13,350 nt of DNA from an uncultured delta proteobacterium. Its GTDB lineage: Bacteria > RBG-13-61-14 > DRUE01. Below the pieces are notes generated by a model, which was given only the letters and a program-made list of their open reading frames with translations, was not told where the DNA came from and did no database searches. The DNA lies in contig CAIYYW010000278.1 of assembly GCA_903930515.1 (NCBI GenBank), positions 1 to 13,350 of the forward strand, in the 5' to 3' direction. The position numbers were made by a program, and so were the translations under genes. Position 1 is the first letter of the stretch, and each line of letters opens with the position of its first letter. Positions 6,645-13,224 of this stretch are shown piece after piece.

Positions 6645-6983
6645 TCACTTCACTTTTGCCAGAATCATAAAAGCGATGATCAGGGCGTAAATCACCAGGG
6701 ACTCGATCAGCGCCATACTCACGATCCAGGGCATAAACATCTGGGACTGAGCTCCCGGGTTGCGCGCGATTCCTTCCATCGTCGCGCTCGCGGTCCTGCC
6801 CTGCGCCAAAGCTCCCCCGAAAGCCGCGACCGCAATCGCAATCCCGGCCGCGAACAAACCGATCGCGGTGGCCATGCTGAACCCGCCCGCGGCGGCTTCG
6901 GCTCCCTCCTGGGCGTTCGCCACCAGGGTGATCACGAAAAAGCCGACCACTACTGTCAGAAACCAAAACATCCTTCTCCTCAT
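6645..6983 (-). CDS. atpE: F-type ATP synthase subunit c with signal-like N-terminus and Na+-site residues
   Basis: Ring-forming ion-carrying subunit of F0, 112 residues. Residues 1-24 form a signal-peptide-like segment (basic MRRR, hydrophobic core, VANAQ). The hairpin proper follows: helix 1 at about 36-60, polar loop ARNP at 73-76, helix 2 at about 83-108. The carboxylate is E94. Aligned without gaps to the Ilyobacter tartaricus c subunit through the loop Arg, Q61 falls at Q32, E94 at E65, S95 at S66 and Y99 at Y70, which are the known Na+ ligands. GGAGG lies six bases before the ATG at 6983. The gene is followed by a GC hairpin and lies between atpB and nuoA. Confidence 0.95.
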   Translation of the reverse strand: MRRRMFWFLTVVVGFFVITLVANAQEGAEAAAGGFSMATAIGLFAAGIAIAVAAFGGALAQGRTASATMEGIARNPGAQSQMFMPWIVSMALIESLVIYALIIAFMILAKVK

Positions 6984-6989
6984 CTTGAT

Positions 6990-6994
6990 CCTCC
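6990..6994 (-). promoter_or_regulatory. Strong ribosome binding site of atpE
   Basis: GGAGG, six bases upstream of the ATG at 6983, selects this start over the in-frame ATG four codons later. It is one of the strongest sites in the window, consistent with high demand for the c subunit. Confidence 0.75.
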
Positions 6995-7010
6995 TCCCTA
7001 AATATAATCT

Positions 7011-7730
7011 TTAATGTTCTTCCGCGACGGCAATGGAAAAATAAACTGTAGTCAAGATACTAAAAATCAAGGCCTGAATCAAGCAGACCACGATTCCCAG
7101 GGTCATAAAGGCGATCGGGACAAAGGGCGCGACCAGGAACAGGAATAATGCCACCACCGCGTGGTCGGCGAGCATATTCCCGAACAGTCGGAACGAGAGG
7201 CTTAACACCCGGGCCAGATGTCCGATCAATTCAATCGGGATCATCAGGGGCGCCAGCAAAAGCACCGGCCCGGCGAAATGTTTTAAATACTTGATCCCGT
7301 GGGCGCGGAACCCGTAATAATGGGTGGCGATGAAAACCACGATCGCCATGGCCGCGTTCATATTTAAATTGGAGGTGGCGGGCGCGAAAAACGGGATCAG
7401 CCCGAACAGGTTGTTAAACAGGATGAAGAACCAGAGGGTGAGGATGATTGGAAGATATTTGCGCCACTCATGCCCGAGGATGCCCTGGATGAAACCGATG
7501 ATCAGGTTGGCCAGCAACTCAAACAGGTTGACCAGGTTGAAGTTCTGGGACGGGATAACTTCCCCCTTCATCTTCTTCAGCTCCCGGTTGAAACCCAGCG
7601 CCAGCGCAACCAGGATCAGCGCCACCAGCCCGCTATGGAACAGCGGGGTCGGGTCTATTGCCCGGACGAAATATCCGCCTTCCAGTTCGTGCCAGCCGAA
7701 CAGGCTGGCAAAGGTTACCAAATGTTTCAT
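7011..7730 (-). CDS. atpB: F-type ATP synthase subunit a
   Basis: Membrane stator subunit that forms the ion half-channels against the c ring. It has 239 residues. The essential arginine is R181 in LSLSFRLFGNMLADH, matching E. coli R210. Other family features are the FNNLFGLIPFFAPATSNLN stretch at about 104-122 and a C-terminal helix with LIQALIFSILTTVYF. Multiple hydrophobic helices are evident. The ATG overlaps the atpI stop as ATGA, with GAGG about seven bases upstream. A 27-base gap leads to atpE. Confidence 0.97.
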   Translation of the reverse strand: MKHLVTFASLFGWHELEGGYFVRAIDPTPLFHSGLVALILVALALGFNRELKKMKGEVIPSQNFNLVNLFELLANLIIGFIQGILGHEWRKYLPIILTLWFFILFNNLFGLIPFFAPATSNLNMNAAMAIVVFIATHYYGFRAHGIKYLKHFAGPVLLLAPLMIPIELIGHLARVLSLSFRLFGNMLADHAVVALFLFLVAPFVPIAFMTLGIVVCLIQALIFSILTTVYFSIAVAEEH

Positions 7731-8104
7731 CCCTTTTCCTCTTTGCCTCCCGGTCTCATCCCGACCGCGACGATCAAAATTCCCAAAACCGCGGCGGAGA
7801 ATCCGATTATAAATCCAAAACCGCTAATCTTCAAAACCAAAATCATAATTCCGATCAGGCTGTAAATCAAGAGCGATTTGATCCCGAGCAAAACCCCCCA
7901 GATCGCCCGCGACTTGCTCTCGATCACCCGGGGCCAGATCCAGATCGTGCTTTCCAACTCCAGCAGCCCCAATCCCGTGCCCGCCCCCGACCCGAGCGCG
8001 GCGTCCTTCCTGCCCAAAAACCACATCGCCAAAAACCCGATCGCGCCTAAGCCCGCGATCACCAAACTTGACCAGGCCAAAAGCCTTGTTGACTGTTGTT
8101 TCAT
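7727..8104 (-). CDS. atpI: ATP synthase subunit I-like membrane protein
   Basis: Small membrane protein of 125 residues with hydrophobic helices at about 9-31, 71-92 and 94-115 and a weaker one near 36-50; the tail GGKEEKG is charged. Size, topology and position between atpZ and atpB match AtpI, which in other bacteria helps assemble the c ring or supply Mg2+. Sequence motifs are weak in this family, so the call rests mainly on context. Its ATG overlaps the atpZ stop as ATGA, and its stop overlaps atpB the same way. Confidence 0.75.
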   Translation of the reverse strand: MKQQSTRLLAWSSLVIAGLGAIGFLAMWFLGRKDAALGSGAGTGLGLLELESTIWIWPRVIESKSRAIWGVLLGIKSLLIYSLIGIMILVLKISGFGFIIGFSAAVLGILIVAVGMRPGGKEEKG

Positions 8105-8358
8105 TGCTCAAGCCGATCTCCGGGAGCCTTCTTTTCCTTGCCCGGCTGATACTTCTTCAGCTCTCTCCAAACCGCCTTTCCCGCTGCCGCGACCCCGAAG
8201 CCGGTGAACAGGAGAAGTAACCAAGGTTGGGTATGAAAACGCCCGTCTAAATAATATCCAAACCAAGCGCCGATCGCAACCGCCGCCCCCACTTCAATCC
8301 CCAGCGCCGAAAGCGCGCCTAAGCTCCGCCACTGCTCCTTTCGGCCGACTATTGACAC
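8101..8358 (-). CDS. atpZ: AtpZ/AtpI-type ATP synthase accessory protein, GTG start
   Basis: 85-residue protein with two hydrophobic helices at about 16-35 and 44-61. The motif GAWFGYYLDGRFHTQPW, then FTGFGVAAAGKAVWREL, is typical of the F0F1 gene-1/AtpZ family (G..LGY.LD....T.P). AtpZ is thought to act with AtpI in Mg2+ handling or F0 assembly. The only reasonable start is GTG at 8358: an in-frame stop lies two codons upstream and the next GTG is 22 codons in. No Shine-Dalgarno precedes it, and a promoter lies so close that the mRNA may be leaderless. First gene of the atp-nuo operon. Confidence 0.85.
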   Translation of the reverse strand: MSIVGRKEQWRSLGALSALGIEVGAAVAIGAWFGYYLDGRFHTQPWLLLLFTGFGVAAAGKAVWRELKKYQPGKEKKAPGDRLEQ

Positions 8359-8364
8359 TGGCTA

Positions 8365-8392
8365 GGTATAGCACAATTTATTATTTTGTCAA
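8365..8392 (-). promoter_or_regulatory. Sigma-70-type promoter of the atp-nuo operon
   Basis: Perfect -35 TTGACA (8387-8392), 16-base spacer and -10 TATACC (8365-8370) preceded by TGC, an extended -10. Six bases separate the -10 from the GTG of atpZ, so the predicted start of transcription falls on or very near that codon. Confidence 0.75.
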
Positions 8393-8433
8393 AGAATTTT
8401 TCCGCCCCGCGTTCGCTCCCCGAAACCCCTGGT

Positions 8434-9711
8434 TTAGACCGCCTTCTCCAGCAAGGAAACGATGATTTCGGTCTGTCCCCGGGCCGTGAACTCCTTGGGC
8501 AACTCCCTCCGCGATTCCTTCATCGCCAGCGCTTCCCGGATCGCCCCGGGCAACTGATCCTCCTGGTCCGGCGCGAACGCCACCCGGTCAAATCCGGTCA
8601 GAATCTTCTTCATCTCCCCTTCGCCCAGATCGGCCAGAATCGGTTTTCCGGAGTAAAGGTATTCCGCCATCTTCCCGGTCACCCACCAGGCCGGCCCGGA
8701 ATGTAGCAGCAATAATACCCGGCTGGATTTAAGCAACCCGATCGTTTCCGGGTGCGGCAGATAGCCGAGCAGGTCCAGCCACCCCTCTTTCACGAACGGC
8801 TCCAGGAATTGCCTCACCTTGATCCCAGCCTTGCCCGCGATCCCGACCCGGAGCACGCTTTCCCCTTGCGCTTCCCTCCGCCTGTTCAGCGACTGCAGCG
8901 CTGAAAAAATCCGGAGCGGATAGAAATCCTCAATAAAGCCGGTATAAAGGAATTCATATTTTCGCTCCGAGCCGGGGATACCATCAAACTTGTCTGTATC
9001 CACGGCCGGGCCCAGGCTGATGAATTTGTCCGGCTTATGCTCGCACACCTTCCTCCATAGCATCTCCCCCAGGCCCTCGCTGTAAGGGGTGATGAAATCT
9101 GCCGCCCGCGTCACCTTCATCTCCCAGCGCCTTTCCAGCGCGCTAAACGGCCAGACCGGCTTGACCGCCCAGGTGGAATCGGTCCAGGGGTCCCGAAAAT
9201 CCGCGATCCAGGGAAGATGATATTTGCGCTTAAGCCAGAGTCCCAAAAGGTGCGAAGTCGCCGGGGAGGAGGTGGTGATTATTGCCCTTGGCCGATGCTT
9301 TTGGAAAATCTCTTTTAGCGTCGACTTTGCCGACGGAATCCAGGTCACGCTCAAATCCGGAATCAATACCCGGTCCCGGATACCGGCGATCAAGCGGTTG
9401 AGAATTCCGGAACCGGAACCGCCGCCTGCTTTTCCCGCCTGTCCTCCGACCGCTTCGGGCCGATCCTTTTTCAGCCAGGCCCGAATCCCCCTCCCGCTCG
9501 GCTCAATATACCGGACCGGATGCCGGATCACCTGATCGCTCAACTCCGGGAGCAGGCTCTGGTCCAGCGGCTCCCCGGGCAAGCGGTCGTAATGGATCAC
9601 GATCGGCCGGAACCCGAATTCCGGAAGGTATTTTACCCAGCGGTGAAGCCGGAACACACCGGAACCGCCGATGGGCGGAAAATATGGCGAGATAATCAGA
9701 ACCTCTTTCAT
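8434..9711 (-). CDS. GT4-like glycosyltransferase
   Basis: 425-residue protein with the two-domain GT-B layout. The N-terminal motif SPYFPPIGGSGVFRLHRWVK (8-27) is typical of the acceptor domain of family-4 transferases. WIADFRDPWTDSTW follows in mid-protein. The C-terminal donor domain has GKMAEYLYSGKPILA at 346-360 with E350, the usual nucleotide-sugar motif. A glycine-rich stretch (89-102) looks like a flexible insertion. Probably transfers a sugar during surface polysaccharide or glycolipid synthesis; donor and acceptor cannot be told. Last gene of the purE operon, starting three bases after the DUF1015 stop. No other sugar genes are near, so its role in this operon is unclear. Confidence 0.85.
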   Translation of the reverse strand: MKEVLIISPYFPPIGGSGVFRLHRWVKYLPEFGFRPIVIHYDRLPGEPLDQSLLPELSDQVIRHPVRYIEPSGRGIRAWLKKDRPEAVGGQAGKAGGGSGSGILNRLIAGIRDRVLIPDLSVTWIPSAKSTLKEIFQKHRPRAIITTSSPATSHLLGLWLKRKYHLPWIADFRDPWTDSTWAVKPVWPFSALERRWEMKVTRAADFITPYSEGLGEMLWRKVCEHKPDKFISLGPAVDTDKFDGIPGSERKYEFLYTGFIEDFYPLRIFSALQSLNRRREAQGESVLRVGIAGKAGIKVRQFLEPFVKEGWLDLLGYLPHPETIGLLKSSRVLLLLHSGPAWWVTGKMAEYLYSGKPILADLGEGEMKKILTGFDRVAFAPDQEDQLPGAIREALAMKESRRELPKEFTARGQTEIIVSLLEKAV

Positions 9712-9714
9712 CCC

Positions 9715-11010
9715 CTAGCTCAGCTCCGGGCTTGGATCCATCTTCCGGAAAACCATCCCGCTCGGAAGTTTGGGATAAAAATAGGTGCTCTTCTCCGGCA
9801 TCACCTCTCCCCGATCCGCCCGTTCCACCATCCGCTCCACCGGAATCGGCTTCATCAGAAACACCAACTGAAAATTCTCGGCCTCCATCCGGTCCACCAA
9901 TTTCTGCTCGCTGGTCTCGTAAGCCACATATCTCTTCTCGGTCAGTTCCTCTTTGCTGATCTTTAAAATCCGCTTCAAAACCAGATGCTCCAGCAACTCC
10001 ACATCCAAAAGTTTCTCGGCCTCCGGAGCGCACTCTTTTTTCAGCCGAAGCAAAAAAGCCTTCCGCTCCCAATCCACCATAACCATCGCCCGCTCTTTCC
10101 CGCCGGCCTCCAGCTTCTGAAAAACCGGGTCGGATTTCCCCGGGCCGAACTCGCGGGAAATTTGCTCCACCTGAAAATACTCCCGGAGCTTGTCCGGCAG
10201 ACCTGGAAGCCGTTCCGGCGGCAACCGATTAACCAGCCGGTGATACGGAAAGATCACCAAACCCGGGTCTTGGACCGGGCAAAGAAAACTCATCACATAA
10301 CCGGACGAAGCCGCGAGCAAATCCTTGGCAAAGCAAAGACGGTGATAATAATCCAGAGCCGTCTCGTACCGGTGATGGCCATCCGCGATGTAAACCTTTT
10401 CCGCCGAGAGCGTCGCGCCGACTTTTTCCACCAGGCCCGGCTCGTAAATCCCGAACATCCGATGCCTGAACCCGCTGAACTCGAAATCAAAAACCGGCTT
10501 TCCCTGGGCCGCCCCGGCCAGTTCCTGGATCAGCCTCAACCCCGGGTCCGAATACAAACAAAATATCGGGGACAGGTTCGCGCGGGTCGCGATTAAAAGA
10601 TTGAACTGATCTATCTTCGGCCCTTTCAAGGTCCGCTCATGCCGGAGAACTTCCCCGGCTGAATAATCCGCCAAACCCAGCAGGGCGAAGAATCCGCTCC
10701 GCTTCGCCTTCCGGATCCCGCCTCCCAAAGTGTAGTCAAACTCGGTTTGATAAAAATATATCCCGGGCCGATCCGCCCGGCCCAGGATTCCATCCCTCAG
10801 CCAACTTTCAAAGTTCCTCCCGGCCTCCTGGTAAAATCCCGGATCCCCCCGGCGCGAAACCGTGATCTGGACCACATTATATGCGCTCTGCGAACGATAC
10901 CGATCCGCTTCCTCCTGGCTCACCACATCATACGGAGGCGCCACCAGCTTTGAAGCCGGCCCGGCCTGGTCCTGGTAGTAAATCCCGCGAAAGGCCTTCA
11001 CTCTTGCCAT
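9715..11010 (-). CDS. DUF1015 family protein (ParB/SerK-like superfamily)
   Basis: 431 residues, full length for DUF1015. The N-terminus MARVKAFRGIYYQ, then KLVAPPYDVVSQEEADRY, and the central signature YIADGHHRYETALDYY (207-222; D210, H212, H213, R214) are diagnostic. The DGHHR motif resembles ParB-like and ADP-dependent serine kinase (SerK) active sites, so a nucleotide-dependent kinase or phosphotransfer role is possible but unproven. The ATG at 11010 overlaps the end of the tsaC-like gene by 13 bases. The cell location is probably cytoplasmic, as no signal or membrane segment is seen. Confidence 0.9.
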   Translation of the reverse strand: MARVKAFRGIYYQDQAGPASKLVAPPYDVVSQEEADRYRSQSAYNVVQITVSRRGDPGFYQEAGRNFESWLRDGILGRADRPGIYFYQTEFDYTLGGGIRKAKRSGFFALLGLADYSAGEVLRHERTLKGPKIDQFNLLIATRANLSPIFCLYSDPGLRLIQELAGAAQGKPVFDFEFSGFRHRMFGIYEPGLVEKVGATLSAEKVYIADGHHRYETALDYYHRLCFAKDLLAASSGYVMSFLCPVQDPGLVIFPYHRLVNRLPPERLPGLPDKLREYFQVEQISREFGPGKSDPVFQKLEAGGKERAMVMVDWERKAFLLRLKKECAPEAEKLLDVELLEHLVLKRILKISKEELTEKRYVAYETSEQKLVDRMEAENFQLVFLMKPIPVERMVERADRGEVMPEKSTYFYPKLPSGMVFRKMDPSPELS

Positions 11011-11624
11011 TCCATCACCATCTTTATTTCATTTAATTGGATTTGACCCTCCCGGATCAGTTTCGGTTTCCCGCCGAGAAGATCAAGAACCGTTGACGCT
11101 TTTCCCGCCCGCTTTCCATCATCCACGATCAAATCCAGCTCCAACCCTAATTCCGCTTCAATCTCATCCGCGTTTTCCCAAGGCTTTTTCCCGCTAAGGT
11201 TCGCGCTGGTGGAGGTGATCGCCTCCCCTGCCCTTTTCACCAGAGCCTTTGCGAACCGATCCGAACTCATCCGGAGGCCCAGTCCCGCGGAACCGGCCCG
11301 GACCAAATCCGAAATGCCGGGCCTGGCCTTCAGGATCAAGGTCAGCGGACCCGGCCAGAAGGCCTCAATCAATTTCCGCGCCCGATCATCCAGTTCCACA
11401 TATCGCTCCGCCATCTCTGCTCCGCTCACCAGGGCTAAAATCGGCTCCGGCTTTCCCTTGATCTTTCGGATCCGAGCCACGGCTTGCTCTTTGCTCAATG
11501 ACGCGCCCAATCCGTATAGCGTCTCAGTCGGATACGCGATCACGCCCCCCTGCTTCAAGACCTCGGCCGCCTTTGCAACCGCTTCCGCGAAATTTCCCGC
11601 CTTAATCAAGATCCGCTTTTTCAA
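10998..11624 (-). CDS. tsaC: L-threonylcarbamoyladenylate synthase (YrdC/Sua5 type), TTG start
   Basis: Makes threonylcarbamoyl-AMP from threonine, bicarbonate and ATP, the first step of t6A formation on ANN-reading tRNAs. 208 residues, so a TsaC-like single-domain form without the extra Sua5 domain. Motifs: GGVIAYPTETLYGLGA (26-41), RKIKGKPEPILALVSG, FWPGPLTLIL, and ITSTSANLSG. In the usual KxR motif the Arg is Lys here (KGK). The start is TTG at 11624, with AGGAG seven bases upstream inside the DUF89 gene; the overlap is 23 bases. YciO-type homologues cannot be fully excluded. Confidence 0.9.
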   Translation of the reverse strand: MKKRILIKAGNFAEAVAKAAEVLKQGGVIAYPTETLYGLGASLSKEQAVARIRKIKGKPEPILALVSGAEMAERYVELDDRARKLIEAFWPGPLTLILKARPGISDLVRAGSAGLGLRMSSDRFAKALVKRAGEAITSTSANLSGKKPWENADEIEAELGLELDLIVDDGKRAGKASTVLDLLGGKPKLIREGQIQLNEIKMVMEWQE

Positions 11625-12504
11625 TCAGCATCTCCTGCGAGGCGAAAATCGCGCTGCCCTTTTTCAGGCCCAGCTTTTCTTCCAAGGTCCGGCACTTGAT
11701 CAAGGTGAGGAAAAATATCTTCCGATCCTTCCCGGCCAGACATTCAAAGTTCGCCTGTCCCTTGGCCAGGACCAAATCCGCTTGATCGAACGCCTTTTGG
11801 AACCGCTTGCCCGCGCTCTTGAGATCAATCCCCATCATCGCCTGGCCGGTGGTGATCAGCTTGATGCTGTCCACCCGGTCCAAGCCGACCTCCACCGCGT
11901 CCCCCATCAGGGCGTCATTCAAGGCCGGGCCGGACTTGACCGAAACCGTGATCTTTTTCCCGAGCTTGCTCAGTTCCTCAATCAAAATCCGGTCAAACGC
12001 GACCTCGCCCGCATTGTCACATACATATAATATATATGTTGCCTTGGCCAGCCGTTTCCAGAACCGGTCAAAATCCAGCCAGGAGAATTCCAAATTGAAC
12101 GCCTCCCTCAGCTTGTCCTCAAGGTTGCCCTCCAAATCAGGAACCACCGCATAGTCCGCGATGTTTCCAGCGATCGCGGCCCGGATCGCCCGGAACACCC
12201 GGTCCTTTTCTCCCTTTCCTTTTTCCACATAGGGCCGGCCCAGCTCTTTGGCCAGCTTGACCCCGGCCTGGTTGGACAACCGCTTCGGATTCAAGAACGG
12301 GTCTTTCTTTTTCAGGATCCGCTCAACCTCCCGCAAAATCGGCGCGGAAAAATAAGGAGCCGGAAGATTTAAATTTCCCTCCAGCAAAATCCGCAAAGCA
12401 GCTTTGGCGCTCCGATAGATTTGGTCCTCGCTCCCGGCCCCGATTTTGGCAGTGGTGATGCTCATTTTCACCAGGCACGGAATGCAACCCGGAATCATCT
12501 TCAT
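11602..12504 (-). CDS. DUF89 family metal-dependent protein (putative damage-control phosphatase)
   Basis: 300 residues. The N-terminal CxxC (PGCIPCLV, C7 and C10) marks the prokaryotic subfamily. The core motifs are present: IAGNIADYA, YVCDNAGEVAFD with D163 and N164, KSGPALNDA with K190, N196 and D197, and LAKGQANFE near 250. In studied DUF89 proteins the Asp-Asn-Asp set binds divalent metal and hydrolyses phosphate from damaged or surplus sugar phosphates and cofactor intermediates. The substrate here is unknown. It starts one base after the purE stop, suggesting a link to nucleotide or pentose phosphate metabolism. An alternative start two codons later is possible. Confidence 0.92.
   Translation of the reverse strand: MKMIPGCIPCLVKMSITTAKIGAGSEDQIYRSAKAALRILLEGNLNLPAPYFSAPILREVERILKKKDPFLNPKRLSNQAGVKLAKELGRPYVEKGKGEKDRVFRAIRAAIAGNIADYAVVPDLEGNLEDKLREAFNLEFSWLDFDRFWKRLAKATYILYVCDNAGEVAFDRILIEELSKLGKKITVSVKSGPALNDALMGDAVEVGLDRVDSIKLITTGQAMMGIDLKSAGKRFQKAFDQADLVLAKGQANFECLAGKDRKIFFLTLIKCRTLEEKLGLKKGSAIFASQEMLIEKADLD
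11632..11636 (-). promoter_or_regulatory. Ribosome binding site deciding the TTG start of tsaC
   Basis: AGGAG on the minus strand, seven bases before TTG at 11624 and inside the 3' end of the DUF89 gene. No ATG or GTG in frame nearby gives a better fit to the protein family. Confidence 0.6.
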
Positions 12505-12505
12505 T

Positions 12506-13003
12506 TCACTTCTTCACCCGCCGAAGCGCCTTCTTCTCTTTGGCCTGGAGTTCCGTTTTCATCCGGGCCTGAAACTTTTTCAGACGACCCTTGAGATTGG
12601 GATCGTTCAAAGCCAGAATCCGCGCCGCGAACACCGCGGCATTTTTAGCTCCCGGCCTGCCCACCGCCATTGCCCCAACCGGAATCCCGCCCGGCATCTG
12701 CACCGTGCTCAAAAGCGCGTCCAACCCGCCCATCAGGCCGGAGAGCGGAACCCCGATCACCGGAAGATGGGTCTGACTCGAGATTACTCCGGCCAAGTGC
12801 GCGGCCATGCCCGCTCCCGCGATTACCACTTTCACCCCGCGCTTTTCCAACTGTGCCACATATCTCCGAAGCTCATCCGGGGTCCGGTGCGCGCTCAAAA
12901 TCCGCAGATTAAAACCAATCCCAAACTCCTCAAGTTGATCCAGGCAGACTTGGATCAATTCCAGGTCTGAATCGCTCCCGATGATCACCGCCACTCTTGC
13001 CAT
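12506..13003 (-). CDS. purE: N5-carboxyaminoimidazole ribonucleotide mutase (class I PurE)
   Basis: Converts N5-CAIR to CAIR in purine synthesis; in many bacteria it works after PurK. 165 residues from ATG at 13003, chosen because GGAGGAGG lies seven bases upstream; an ATG at 13024 would lengthen the protein with a poorly placed leader. Motifs: VIIGSDSDLE (6-15), SAHRTPDEL (37-45) with the catalytic H39, VVIAGAGMAAHLAGV, and STVQMPGGIPVG. The SAHRTP form points to class I. The basic C-terminal tail is slightly longer than usual. First gene of its operon; purK is not in the window. Confidence 0.95.
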   Translation of the reverse strand: MARVAVIIGSDSDLELIQVCLDQLEEFGIGFNLRILSAHRTPDELRRYVAQLEKRGVKVVIAGAGMAAHLAGVISSQTHLPVIGVPLSGLMGGLDALLSTVQMPGGIPVGAMAVGRPGAKNAAVFAARILALNDPNLKGRLKKFQARMKTELQAKEKKALRRVKK

Positions 13004-13008
13004 TCCCG

Positions 13009-13018
13009 TTCCTCCTCC
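13009..13018 (-). promoter_or_regulatory. Strong ribosome binding site of purE
   Basis: GGAGGAGGAA on the minus strand. The nearest GGAGG core ends seven bases before ATG 13003. It fixes the start of purE and excludes ATG 13024. Confidence 0.75.
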
Positions 13019-13031
13019 GACCATTTTTCAA

Positions 13032-13044
13032 GCTAAAAATTAGC
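13032..13044. promoter_or_regulatory. Palindrome over the purE -10 region
   Basis: GCTAA, AAA, TTAGC: perfect 5-base arms around three bases. It covers the predicted -10 box, a position where a bound repressor would block transcription. It could also be chance in AT-rich DNA. Confidence 0.25.
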
Positions 13045-13065
13045 ACAAGATCAGACGCAAGTAAA
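13037..13065 (-). promoter_or_regulatory. Probable promoter of the purE operon
   Basis: On the minus strand: -35-like TTTACT (13060-13065), 17-base spacer, then -10-like TAATTT (13037-13042) preceded by TGC (extended -10). The TTGTGCTA context is identical to that of the atpZ promoter. The predicted transcript start near 13030 leaves a leader of about 27 bases with the ribosome binding site. Confidence 0.45.
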
Positions 13066-13139
13066 CTAATACCCGCTAAACGGTTCACGGCGCGCGGGCC
13101 AAGGAGCACGGTCCACTGCATCTGCATACGCATCGTTTT

Positions 13140-13174
13140 TCTGAGATCTGAGGTTTGCCATCTGAAATTCCAAA
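13140..13174. repeat. Five degenerate heptamers (TCTGAGA type)
   Basis: Plus strand in 7-base register: TCTGAGA, TCTGAGG, TTTGCCA, TCTGAAA, TTCCAAA. The third and fifth units are divergent. It is non-coding tandem repeat DNA upstream of the purE promoter, next to a CGCAAAG-containing hairpin. Confidence 0.5.
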
Positions 13175-13190
13175 GCGCAAAGCGCTTCGG
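13170..13190. repeat. Imperfect hairpin with CGCAAAG core
   Basis: CCAAAGCGC, AAA, GCGCTTCGG form a 9-base stem with one A-C mismatch and a three-base loop. No T-run follows on either strand, so it is not a clear terminator. It shares the CGCAAAG word with the element upstream of nuoF. Confidence 0.45.
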
Positions 13191-13224
13191 ACACACCTTC
13201 CCCGTCAAATCCGCATAAGCTGTT

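Noticed and set aside
8393-8433. Possible terminator after the glycosyltransferase
   Set aside because: Only a 5-base AAACC/GGTTT stem overlapping the stop and no proper T-run; not enough to call.
13004-13024. Upstream ATG for PurE
   Set aside because: The strong ribosome binding site lies between it and ATG 13003, and PurE proteins begin close to the VIIGSDSD motif.
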